Assembly: GCF_026242055.1 (NCBI RefSeq)
Contig: NZ_JAPJDL010000034.1
Span: forward strand, 27,020-91,019
Origin: Lentzea sp. NEAU-D7
GTDB lineage: Bacteria > Actinomycetota > Actinomycetes > Mycobacteriales > Pseudonocardiaceae
Direction of reading: 5' to 3'
Length of the DNA stretch: 64,000 bases
The translations under genes and the position numbers were made by a program. Under the pieces are notes generated by a model. That model searched no databases and was not told where the DNA came from. It worked only from the letters and a program-made list of their open reading frames with translations. Of the stretch, positions 54,701 to 60,430 are shown piece by piece (within the stretch, counting starts at the first letter, position 1; the number at the start of each line of letters is the position of its first letter).

Positions 54701-54993
54701 CAGTGGTCGCGCACCTTGCCCACGGCGTCGGTGAGGTTGTACGAGACGTCGTTCATGGCGTTGCCGACCATGCGCCACGCGTCGCCGTCGGCACGGATCT
54801 TCGACCAGTCGCCGGTGATCGGCGTGATGATCGTGGAGACCAGGCTTTCGCCGGTCACCGCCTCGAACACCCAGTTCACCGCCTGGACGCCCCAGCCCTG
54901 GTCGCGCAGGACGTCGTTGAGAGACGCCGTGTCGACCTCGGGCTGCTTGAGGGACGCGGCGACGGGGCGCGGGGGCTGGTAGGCCGTCGTCAC
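51784..54993 (-). CDS. large WXG-headed type VII effector with repeat linker and C-terminal putative toxin domain
   Basis: 1069 residues from GTG 54993 (4-bp overlap with the WXG-like gene). Domain order: helical head with Trp98-Asp-Gly100 (VRDHWDGDAARAHEKY) and further long helices to about 330; Gly/Pro/Ala-rich stretch to about 520; tandem PSPPGHPAPSAGGGL repeats to about 660; a His-Asp-rich part with eleven PHD units (about 665-765); then a compact C-terminal domain (about 807-1069) ending YDPFTGTGYTMGG, PEWRVDGGTPLPDRAEIWQVNADGTEKLHAVYDRKFGW. The plan is that of polymorphic toxins secreted by ESX-like systems. The C-terminal family is unknown to me; it is not an obvious TNT, nuclease or deaminase. 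Confidence 0.7.
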   Translation of the reverse strand: MTTAYQPPRPVAASLKQPEVDTASLNDVLRDQGWGVQAVNWVFEAVTGESLVSTIITPITGDWSKIRADGDAWRMVGNAMNDVSYNLTDAVGKVRDHWDGDAARAHEKYIALGWKAGLLAEMGVAQLIAKGFDTVASGAEALGKQAARLLDYLVNKLLEAAATVWIPVAGWIKAAEMVWNAYQIYRRVMDIIDTVQKLISDVKALFDAVGRVFSAIGKLKDADSLAEAMNATQEVAEAGRDVRNAVNDIHDDFTSIKESATEIADRGNDIGTRVREVQSPPGGAEDTKPAAVSAVAPGGAPAAAPPTLPSSPDAPATTHAATAAGPATSAPPSLGGGGGGGAPTSMPGSGGGSGGGPVGGPSGSPGAPMRPDTTHTAGAAPAVAPPSSHQTPMGGAMPMGAPMAPGAGGGDQTRSSGSRPGAGGVPAFPSAGSPTGTPKPPGLPTPPGSALPSPPSQGTPPTGGRPGAGLPTPPSGPGTSGSHPGSAGTHPTPGSGSHPTPGTHPDGAGLPTPPNSGGHPTPGGNGGLPTPPDHPSASSGTATAPPPTGTGGGLPSPPGHPAPSAGGGLPSPPGHPAPSAGGGLPSPPGHPSPTTGADHPSASSGTATAPPPTGTGGGLPSPPGHPAPSAGGGLPSPPGHPSPTTGADHSTPSGTTPTDSPSPRPHDGGTPADGGTRPHDTTPNGSTDTKPHDAPDSTRPHDSDPKPHDADAKPHDADAKPHDTDPKPHDGDTKPHDTDTRPDDTKPHDTDTSGAEDVRPHDPQPDHDNTPAGHDTDPRPGNDDATPGHNGDGDGGTPPPPTGPDLKGHFDAAAMAAQGQGYQHQLEQLLPNQADRDRYVELSQKLSTDLSADEAQHVADVRNQIKVDTGDIVTKALNQSALSTYLPDQPHAPGSQKETWQNQMGGSVARGQDVVDVNTPQGLRDGLALDDKGKGWTPIPEGAPNAMQLRYEVTDQNAGAHNVPFGGPKKDVPDYNLVGPHPESSYQSPQEQAHYEASQKQMAAAGGSTKVYDGYDPFTGTGYTMGGMPEWRVDGGTPLPDRAEIWQVNADGTEKLHAVYDRKFGWTKL
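52708..53000. repeat. PHD-encoding microrepeats in the effector gene
   Basis: Eleven units of (K/R)PHD followed by 2-4 residues, mostly DT, DA or DP, with a 7-8 residue period. At the DNA level short GTCGTGGGG-type repeats recur. The encoded stretch is strongly charged and could bind metal or act as a flexible spacer. Confidence 0.8.
53048..53392. repeat. in-frame tandem duplication in the effector linker
   Basis: Unit 1 (53048-53197, 150 bp) and unit 2 (53198-53392, 195 bp) are near-identical; unit 2 has one extra 45-bp subunit encoding the 15-mer GGGLPSPPGHPAPSA. All lengths are multiples of three, so copy number can change without breaking the frame. Confidence 0.85.
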
Positions 54994-55295
54994 TTCAGCA
55001 ACCCGTCGAAGTTGCGCCGCTGGAGGGCGTCGACGTCCTCGTAGACCTTCGCCGTCGCGTCCACCGCCGTGGCCGCGCCCTCGAGCTTCGACTTGCCGAA
55101 GTCGAGGGACTCGTCGAACAGCGCCCGGACGACGTCCACGCCCGGCTGCAGCAACGAGAGCAGGCCCGTGAAGCCCGCCTTGTCGCACGCCGTGGCGTGG
55201 ACGTACTTGCGGATCGTCTCGAACTCTTGGGCCTCGGTGCGCAGGTACTCGGCGTACGCGCGCAACTCGGCCGCGTCGGTGAACAGCGACGACAC
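54990..55295 (-). CDS. WXG100-like type VII secretion partner
   Basis: 101 residues, GTG 55295. A helical hairpin-type protein (FTDAAELRAYAEYLRTEAQEFETIRKYV ... GFTGLLSLLQPGVDVVRALFDE ... TAVDATAKVYEDVDALQRRN) of WXG100 length; the central turn is GFTG rather than W-x-G. It opens the six-gene unit and overlaps the effector start by 4 bp, as expected for a secretion partner or chaperone of the effector. Confidence 0.7.
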   Translation of the reverse strand: MSSLFTDAAELRAYAEYLRTEAQEFETIRKYVHATACDKAGFTGLLSLLQPGVDVVRALFDESLDFGKSKLEGAATAVDATAKVYEDVDALQRRNFDGLLK

Positions 55296-55350
55296 AGCGT
55301 CCCCCCTGCGGACTCAGGTGCTCAGGTCACGCTGTGACGCACAGCTCTCG

Positions 55351-56439
55351 TCACCAGTTCCCCGTGCGGTGGAAGTTGTCCAGGCGTTCTAGGCACGGGG
55401 CGAGGTGCATGCCCTGTGCCGACACCCATGTGTCGTCGTAGTAGGTGTTCGCGTAACGCTCGCCACCGTCGCACAACAAGGTCACCACGCTCCCGCGAGT
55501 GCGAGACTGCCGCATCTCGGCCACGATCTGGAACGCTCCCCACAGGTTCGTCCCGGTGGACCCGCCGACCCGGCGGCCGAGCAGGTCCTCCACGTACCGG
55601 ATCGTCGCGACGGACGCCGCGTCCGGCACCTTGATCATCCGGTCGATCACCTCGCCGATGAACGACGGCTCCACCCGTGGCCGGCCGATGCCCTCGATGC
55701 CGGAACCCCTCGTGGCCACCAGGTCGCGGTCGCCGTCGCGCCACGCGTCGAAGAAGACCGAGTGCTCGGGGTCGACGACGGCCAGGCGCGTGTTCAGCTT
55801 CTGGTAGTGGACGTACCGGCCGATCGTGGCCGATGTGCCGCCCGTACCAGCGCCGACGACGATCCAGTCGGGCTCCGGCGACGGCTCCAGCTTCATCTGC
55901 TCGAAGATCGACTCGGCGATGTTGTTGTTGCCCCGCCAGTCCGTCGCGCGCTCGGCGTGCGTGAACTGGTCCATGAAGTGACCGCCGAGCTCCGCGGCCA
56001 GCCGGCGCGACTCGTCGTAGAGCGCGGAGGGCTCGTCGATGAAGTGGCACCTGCCGCCCTGGCGTTCGATCAGCGCGACCTTCTCCGCCGAGGTCGAGCG
56101 GGGCATGACCGCGATGAACGGCAGCCCCAGCAGCCGCGCGAAGTAGGCCTCGGACACCGCCGTCGAACCGGAGGAGGCCTCGATCACGGGCGTGCCACCG
56201 GTGATCCAGCCGTTGCAGATCGCGTAGAGGAACAACGAGCGCGCCAGCCGGTGCTTCAACGAGCCCGTGGGGTGCGTCGACTCGTCCTTCAGGTAGAGGT
56301 CGATGCCCCACTCGAGCGGCAACGGATAGCGCAGGAGGTGCGTGTCAGCGCTGCGGTTCGCGTCCGCCTCGATGATCCCGACGGCCTCGCACACCCAGTG
56401 CCTGGTCCTGCTGCAAACGCGGTCAACGGAGGTACTCAC
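55351..56439 (-). CDS. cds1: PLP-dependent L-cysteine desulfhydrase (Cds1-like)
   Basis: 362 residues, fold type II PLP enzyme of the cysteine synthase family. Schiff-base lysine in HPTGSLKHR (Lys62), substrate loop ASSGSTAVSEAYFA (about 88-101), phosphate-binding VVGAGTGGTSATIGRY. The long C-terminal part with GTNLWGAFQI and LLCDGGERYANTYYDDTWV is that of the mycobacterial Cds1 group (Rv3684), which releases H2S, pyruvate and ammonia from cysteine. GTG 56439. A synthase role cannot be excluded without assays. Confidence 0.82.
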   Translation of the reverse strand: MSTSVDRVCSRTRHWVCEAVGIIEADANRSADTHLLRYPLPLEWGIDLYLKDESTHPTGSLKHRLARSLFLYAICNGWITGGTPVIEASSGSTAVSEAYFARLLGLPFIAVMPRSTSAEKVALIERQGGRCHFIDEPSALYDESRRLAAELGGHFMDQFTHAERATDWRGNNNIAESIFEQMKLEPSPEPDWIVVGAGTGGTSATIGRYVHYQKLNTRLAVVDPEHSVFFDAWRDGDRDLVATRGSGIEGIGRPRVEPSFIGEVIDRMIKVPDAASVATIRYVEDLLGRRVGGSTGTNLWGAFQIVAEMRQSRTRGSVVTLLCDGGERYANTYYDDTWVSAQGMHLAPCLERLDNFHRTGNW

Positions 56440-56465
56440 AGCGGCACGATAACCGCGCGAACGTC

Positions 56466-56735
56466 CTATGCCCGGGTGACAGGACCTTCGTCACCACGCA
56501 GCTCGGAGCGCAGCTTGTCGCGCTCGGCCCTGCGCGCCGCCTGGTGCTCGCCGAGACCCACCGCCACCCGCTGCCGCAGCCCCTTGAAGATGAACAACGA
56601 GGCCGGCAACGCCACGACCACGCCCACGGCGAGCGCGGGCAGCAAAGGAACCTTGACCAACATGAGCGCGCCCATCACCACGACCACGAGGCCGAGGCGG
56701 GCGAGGACGTAGAGCGTCACATCACGAGCGAGCAC
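56466..56735 (-). CDS. DUF4229 membrane protein
   Basis: 89 residues with two membrane helices (VTLYVLARLGLVVVVMGALMLV; LPALAVGVVVALPASLFIF) and a basic soluble tail (EHQAARRAERDKL). The family is found near menA and ccs genes in actinobacteria; function unknown. ATG or alternative start at 56735; it lies 4 bp after the AsnC-type gene and 26 bp before cds1. Confidence 0.75.
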   Translation of the reverse strand: MLARDVTLYVLARLGLVVVVMGALMLVKVPLLPALAVGVVVALPASLFIFKGLRQRVAVGLGEHQAARRAERDKLRSELRGDEGPVTRA

Positions 56736-56739
56736 CCGT

Positions 56740-57213
56740 TCAGGTTACGTCGCCTTCTTCGTCACCGGTGTTCGGGCGCCCCTCGAACCTCGTGGAGAGC
56801 ACCACGGTCGTACGCGTGCGGGCCACGCCGGGAATGCGCCGCAACCGCCCGAGAGCGCGCTCCAAGTCGTCCACCGTCGACACCCTGACCTTCACGATGA
56901 ACGACTCGTCACCCGCGACCCGGTAGCAGGACTCGACCTCGTGGAGCTCGGCCAGCGCGACCGCGACCTCGTTGTCGTCCGCGATGTCGGTCGGGTGGAT
57001 GCCGATGAGCGCGGTCACGCCCAGTCCGACCGCGCTGGGGTCGACGACCGCGTGGTACCCGACGATCACGCCGCTGGACTCGAGCTTCCCGACCCGCTCG
57101 TGCACGGCGGAGGCGGACAGGCCGACCTGCCTGCCGAGGTCTGCGTACGTGGCCCGTCCGTTGGCCCGCAGGGCGGCGATGATCTGCCGATCAAGAGCAT
57201 CCACCCGCGACAC
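56740..57213 (-). CDS. Lrp/AsnC family transcriptional regulator
   Basis: 157 residues from GTG 57213, placed 6 bases after a GAGG site. Helix-turn-helix VDALDRQIIAALRANGRATYADLGRQVGLSASAVHERVGKLE (about residues 4-45), then an RAM ligand domain (VESCYRVAGDESFIVKVRVSTVDDLERALGRLR). It heads the unit AsnC-DUF4229-cds1, so control of cysteine breakdown is a reasonable hypothesis; AsnC-type regulators of cysteine desulfhydrase are known in enterobacteria. Nearly the same architecture as the regulator at 1768-2217 but clearly a separate paralogue. Confidence 0.85.
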   Translation of the reverse strand: MSRVDALDRQIIAALRANGRATYADLGRQVGLSASAVHERVGKLESSGVIVGYHAVVDPSAVGLGVTALIGIHPTDIADDNEVAVALAELHEVESCYRVAGDESFIVKVRVSTVDDLERALGRLRRIPGVARTRTTVVLSTRFEGRPNTGDEEGDVT

Positions 57214-57246
57214 CCTATGCCTCACGCGTCCGCCCAGGCACCAGCG

Positions 57247-57401
57247 GTCACACGAGCCGCGAGTTCGAGTCGCCACCCTCACCCGAACCGCAAGCTCACG
57301 CCGGCCACCCTCACACGAGCCGCGGAGTCACCTCGACCACCTCAACCGATCCGCAAGCTCACTTCGGCCCTCTCACCTGGGCCGCGAGTTCGCGTCGGTC
57401 G
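57247..57401. repeat. degenerate 31-32 bp tandem repeats, about five units
   Basis: Units begin near 57247, 57278, 57310, 57342 and 57370. Shared pattern: CTCAC-n-CGA-n-CCGC-n-AG-n-TC-n5-CG-n-CCACC. Unit 3 and unit 2 are both exactly 32 bp. There are no spacers, so this is not CRISPR-like. Confidence 0.65.
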
Positions 57402-57483
57402 TCCGGGTCCCTCTTCGTGTCAACCGCCGAAGGCGATTCGGCGCGAAGCGGGGCCCGGACGACCGACTCCCCGGCGAACTCGC
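57384..57483. repeat. 100-bp nested hairpin with four stacked stems
   Basis: Outer GCGAGTTCGC / GCGAACTCGC (57384-57393 / 57474-57483); second 14-bp GTCGGTCGTCCGGG / CCCGGACGACCGAC (57394-57407 / 57454-57467); third CTTCG / CGAAG (57413-57417 / 57444-57448); inner CGCCGAA / TTCGGCG (57425-57431 / 57437-57443). All stems are perfect. Confidence 0.8.
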
Positions 57484-57592
57484 CGCGCGAGCGGAGCGAG
57501 CGCCATCAACACTGTCCGGTTCGCCCCGGTCGTCCCTTACTACCTCTTTACCAAAAAACAAGCGTTCGAGTACCTGATGGGTCAGATGCCAC

Positions 57593-57614
57593 GATCAGAC
57601 CGGAACGTCTGATC
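57593..57614. promoter_or_regulatory. palindrome overlapping the bldC leader
   Basis: GATCAGAC-N6-GTCTGATC, perfect 8-bp arms, ending 1 base before the GAGGAGG ribosome site of bldC. A related half (GTCAGAT) lies about 10 bp upstream. It may be an operator or an RNA hairpin limiting ribosome access. Confidence 0.5.
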
Positions 57615-57626
57615 TGAGGAGGACGA

Positions 57627-57833
57627 GTGACTGCAGCCACCGAGCGGCTCTTGACGCCTGGGGAAGTCGCCAATCTGTTCCGGGTCGACCCGAAGACCGT
57701 GACCCGATGGGCCACCGCGGGTCGCATCGGCTCGATCCGCACCCCTGGAGGACATCGCAGGTTCCGTGAGACCGAGGTGAAGGCTCTGCTGTCGGAGCTC
57801 ACGACCGAGGCAACTGAACCCGTTCGCCACTGA
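57627..57833 (+). CDS. bldC: developmental regulator BldC (small MerR-like DNA-binding protein)
   Basis: 68 residues. LLTPGEVANLFRVDPKTVTRWATAGRIGSIRTPGGHRRFRETEVKALL is the single MerR-like winged helix that makes up BldC, quoted here as residues about 8-56. BldC binds DNA as head-to-tail oligomers and delays sporulation entry in Streptomyces. GTG 57627 follows the ideal ribosome site GAGGAGG. Confidence 0.95.
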   Translation: MTAATERLLTPGEVANLFRVDPKTVTRWATAGRIGSIRTPGGHRRFRETEVKALLSELTTEATEPVRH

Positions 57834-57889
57834 AACCGTATTACTCCTGTGCCGCGGGTAATCTCGTGGCAAAGGGAGGTGGCGACACG

Positions 57890-58057
57890 ATGATCTACCT
57901 GCTGGCGGTGATCGGTGCGCTCACCGTGGCTGTGCTCGTGTGGCGAGCGTTCGCCCCGCAGCACTCGGAGTACACCCCAGGCCGCAAGGTGATCGCGCCC
58001 GACGACGACCCGGAGTTCCTGCGCAAGCTCGACGAGCAGCGCAAGCGCGACGAGTGA
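57890..58057 (+). CDS. small single-helix membrane protein
   Basis: 55 residues from ATG 57890 behind GGGAGG. One membrane helix (IYLLAVIGALTVAVLVWRAF, residues 2-21) and a charged cytoplasmic tail (DDDPEFLRKLDEQRKRDE). A GTG at 57866 would add eight polar residues. Same direction as bldC, 56 bp behind it. Family unknown. Confidence 0.65.
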   Translation: MIYLLAVIGALTVAVLVWRAFAPQHSEYTPGRKVIAPDDDPEFLRKLDEQRKRDE

Positions 58058-58058
58058 A

Positions 58059-58093
58059 CGGAAAAGGGGCCCTGATCCCAGGACCCCTTTCCG
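58059..58093. terminator. bidirectional terminator between the small membrane protein and the ParA-like gene
   Basis: CGGAAAAGGGG / CCCCTTTCCG with one bulged A and a 14-base loop, placed directly after the stop at 58057 and 19 bp past the end of the convergent gene. Purine/pyrimidine runs on both sides suit both strands. Confidence 0.7.
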
Positions 58094-58111
58094 CCACTGT
58101 CGAGAACCCGT

Positions 58112-59416
58112 TCAGGAGTGCGGGAAGTCGTCCGCGACCACAGCGGCGAGTTCCAGCAAGGCCAGACGGGTCTCCGGCGCGAGCTGGTCCAGCGCGATCT
58201 CGGCGCCCTCTTCGAGGTGCGCGTCGAACGGCAGGCGGACCACGGCACGGCATCGCTGCTGGAAGTGGGCGGCGAGCTTGTCGAGGTCGACCTTGCCCGA
58301 CTTCGGGCGCACCGAGTTGATCACGCAGACGGACTTCGCGACCAGGTCGCGGTAGCCGTGCGCCTCCAGCCAGTCGAGCGTGGCCGCCGACGTCTGCGCG
58401 CCGTCGACCGAGCCGGACGACACGAGGACCAGCGAGTCCGCCTCGTCCAGCACGCCCTTCATGGCCGAGTGCATCAAGCCGGTGCCGCAGTCGGTCAGGA
58501 CGATGTTGTAGAAGTGCTCCAGCAACGCGATCGTGCGCCGGTAGTCGTCCTCGCTGAACGCCTCCGACACGGCCGGGTCCTGCTCGGACGCCAGCACCTC
58601 GAGCCGTGCGGGTGACTGCGAGGTGTACGAGCGCACGTCGCTGTACTTCGTGATCCGCGGGGCGTCGCGCAGCAGGTGACGCACGGTCGCCGTGGTCTCC
58701 CGCGGGATCTTCAGCGCCAGCGTGCCGCGGTCGGGGTTCGCGTCGACGGCGACAACCCGGTCACCGCGCAGCGACGAGAACGTCGAGCCGAGCGTGGTGG
58801 TCGTCGTGGTCTTGCCGACACCGCCCTTGAGGGACAGCATCGCGATCTTGTAGCACCCGCGCAGCGGCTGGTTGATCCGCGCGATCAGCTCGCGGCGCCG
58901 CACGTCCGCCGGGCTCTCGCCCAGGTTGATGGCACCGCCGGTGATCGTGTGCAGGGACTTGCGCCAGCCGGACGTCGGCGGACGCTTCTCCTTCTTGATC
59001 AGCTGCTGCGACGAGACTTCCTGCGCCTGCGAGCGGTACTGCTGCTGCGGGAAGTTGTTCGGGTACTGCTGGCCGGCGAAGTGGCCGTACTGCGCGGTGT
59101 TGTCGGTGTGGTGGGGGCCCGACTGGCCGCCGCCCACCGCATGAGCACCCGACTGGCCGCCACCCACCTGGTACGCGCCGGACTGCGAACCGGGCACCGG
59201 GTACGGGCCCGACGCGGTGCCGGGCACCGGGTACGGGCCGGAGGCGTTGCCGGGCACCTGGTACGCGCCGGACTGGCCGGCCAGGTTGTACGGGCCTGAT
59301 TGGCCGCCGCTGACGTGCTGCGGGCCGGACTGCTGCGGGTCGAGGTAGGCCGCCGCCTGCGGGTCGACGTACTGCGGGCCGGAGCCCTGTTCCTCACCCG
59401 GTGGTTGCCATGTCAC
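58112..59416 (-). CDS. MinD/ParA-like ATPase with repeat-rich N-terminus (ESX-associated type)
   Basis: 434 residues from GTG 59416. Residues about 29-105 are eight imperfect decapeptides of the form SG(P/A)(Y/H)xVxGxx; about 106-150 is Q/N-rich. The ATPase domain starts near 188 with the deviant Walker A LKGGVGKTTTT (196-206), then VVAVDANPDRGTLALKI, and VLTDCGTGL. Such fusions occur as EspI-like ATPases of type VII secretion and other membrane-linked partition ATPases. It lies alone between bldC and the ccs genes. Target unknown. Confidence 0.8.
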   Translation of the reverse strand: MTWQPPGEEQGSGPQYVDPQAAAYLDPQQSGPQHVSGGQSGPYNLAGQSGAYQVPGNASGPYPVPGTASGPYPVPGSQSGAYQVGGGQSGAHAVGGGQSGPHHTDNTAQYGHFAGQQYPNNFPQQQYRSQAQEVSSQQLIKKEKRPPTSGWRKSLHTITGGAINLGESPADVRRRELIARINQPLRGCYKIAMLSLKGGVGKTTTTTTLGSTFSSLRGDRVVAVDANPDRGTLALKIPRETTATVRHLLRDAPRITKYSDVRSYTSQSPARLEVLASEQDPAVSEAFSEDDYRRTIALLEHFYNIVLTDCGTGLMHSAMKGVLDEADSLVLVSSGSVDGAQTSAATLDWLEAHGYRDLVAKSVCVINSVRPKSGKVDLDKLAAHFQQRCRAVVRLPFDAHLEEGAEIALDQLAPETRLALLELAAVVADDFPHS

Positions 59417-59459
59417 CGCTGTGGCCCTCCCTGAGCAAGAGGGACCGAGACTTCCCCGA

Positions 59460-59510
59460 CCCCCAGGTTGCGACGGTACGCAACCGGCAACGGTTCCATC
59501 GACCTGGGGG
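59460..59510. repeat. inverted repeat between ccsB and the ParA-like gene
   Basis: Outer arms CCCCCAGGT / ACCTGGGGG (59460-59468 / 59502-59510), inner GGTTGCG / CGCAACC (59466-59472 / 59479-59485). The two stems share bases and exclude each other. It lies 8 bp past the ccsB stop on the minus strand but has no T-run. It may be a weak terminator or a regulatory site. Confidence 0.45.
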
Positions 59511-59518
59511 CTAACTCG

Positions 59519-60430
59519 TTAGAGACCTGCGTACGAATGCAACCCGCTGGTGACCAAGTTGATGAAGAACAGGTTGAACACGTTCAGGGCGAAGCCCGCG
59601 ATGTTGATCCAGGCGGCCCTGCGGCCGCGCCATCCGGCCGTCGCCCGCGCGTGCAGGTACGCCGCGTAGACCACCCACGAGACGAACGCGACCGTCTCCT
59701 TCGGGTCCCAGCCCCAGAACCGGCCCCACGCCGCTTCCGCCCAGATCGCGCCGAGGATGATGCCCGCGGTGAACAGCGGGAACGCCAGCACGGTGGTCCG
59801 GTAGGACATGCGGTCGAGCACGTCGGCGGACGGCAGCTTCGGGAAGCGCTCGGAGTTGGTGTCCTTGAGCAGGTAGAGGATCGACGTCACGCCGGGGATC
59901 AGCAGCATGCCGGACGAGATCGAGATCACCGAGACGTGGATCACCAGCCAGTACGACCGCAGCGCCGGCTGGACGGGCGCGGACTCGGCGTAGAGCACGG
60001 TGCCGCCGAGGAACAGCAGGACCAGGATCGGCGTCAGCACGAACGCGCCGAGGCGGCGGATCGGGAACTTGGCCATCAGCACGATCCACGTCACCACGGC
60101 CGCGAGGCACAGCAGCGACATGTACTCGTACATGTTGCCCCAGGGCGCGCGCCCGGCCGACAGACCGCGCATGACCAGCGAGCCGAGGTGCAGCACCGCA
60201 CCGAGGACCGTCATCGCGGCGCCCATGCGGCCGATGCGCTCGGCCTTGGTCAGCTCGCTCTTCGGCGCGTCGGTGAGGACGTCGGGTCCACCGGCTCCGG
60301 CCATCGCCCTGCGCGGCGCGCGGGCGAAGGCCTGCTCGACCGCGTAGAGCAGGACCGCGAAGAGGTAGACACCCAGCGCACTGCGGTACAGCCAGTCGCT
60401 GTAGGTCGCGAGGGTCTCGTCAACCGGCAT
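59519..60430 (-). CDS. ccsB: cytochrome c biogenesis protein CcsB (heme handling, system II)
   Basis: 303 residues, multi-helix membrane protein with the tryptophan-rich heme motif WGRFWGWDPKET (about 242-253) and conserved histidines (LHLGSLVMRG, IHVSVIS, YLHARATAGW). With ResB it moves heme across the membrane and ligates it to apocytochromes. ATG 60430 shares one base with the resB stop (TGATG). Confidence 0.93.
   Translation of the reverse strand: MPVDETLATYSDWLYRSALGVYLFAVLLYAVEQAFARAPRRAMAGAGGPDVLTDAPKSELTKAERIGRMGAAMTVLGAVLHLGSLVMRGLSAGRAPWGNMYEYMSLLCLAAVVTWIVLMAKFPIRRLGAFVLTPILVLLFLGGTVLYAESAPVQPALRSYWLVIHVSVISISSGMLLIPGVTSILYLLKDTNSERFPKLPSADVLDRMSYRTTVLAFPLFTAGIILGAIWAEAAWGRFWGWDPKETVAFVSWVVYAAYLHARATAGWRGRRAAWINIAGFALNVFNLFFINLVTSGLHSYAGL

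Larger units (their letters stand above)
57214..57626. other. 413-bp non-coding region between the AsnC gene and bldC
   Basis: No gene is supported. It contains degenerate 31-32 bp tandem repeats (57247-57401), a 100-bp nested hairpin (57384-57483), an A/T-rich patch near 57540-57562 that could hold a promoter, and a palindrome at 57593-57614 just before the bldC ribosome site. It must contain the promoters for both divergent genes. Confidence 0.6.

Noticed and set aside
57247..57401. CRISPR array
   Set aside because: Repeats are contiguous without unique spacers, are degenerate, and no cas gene is present.
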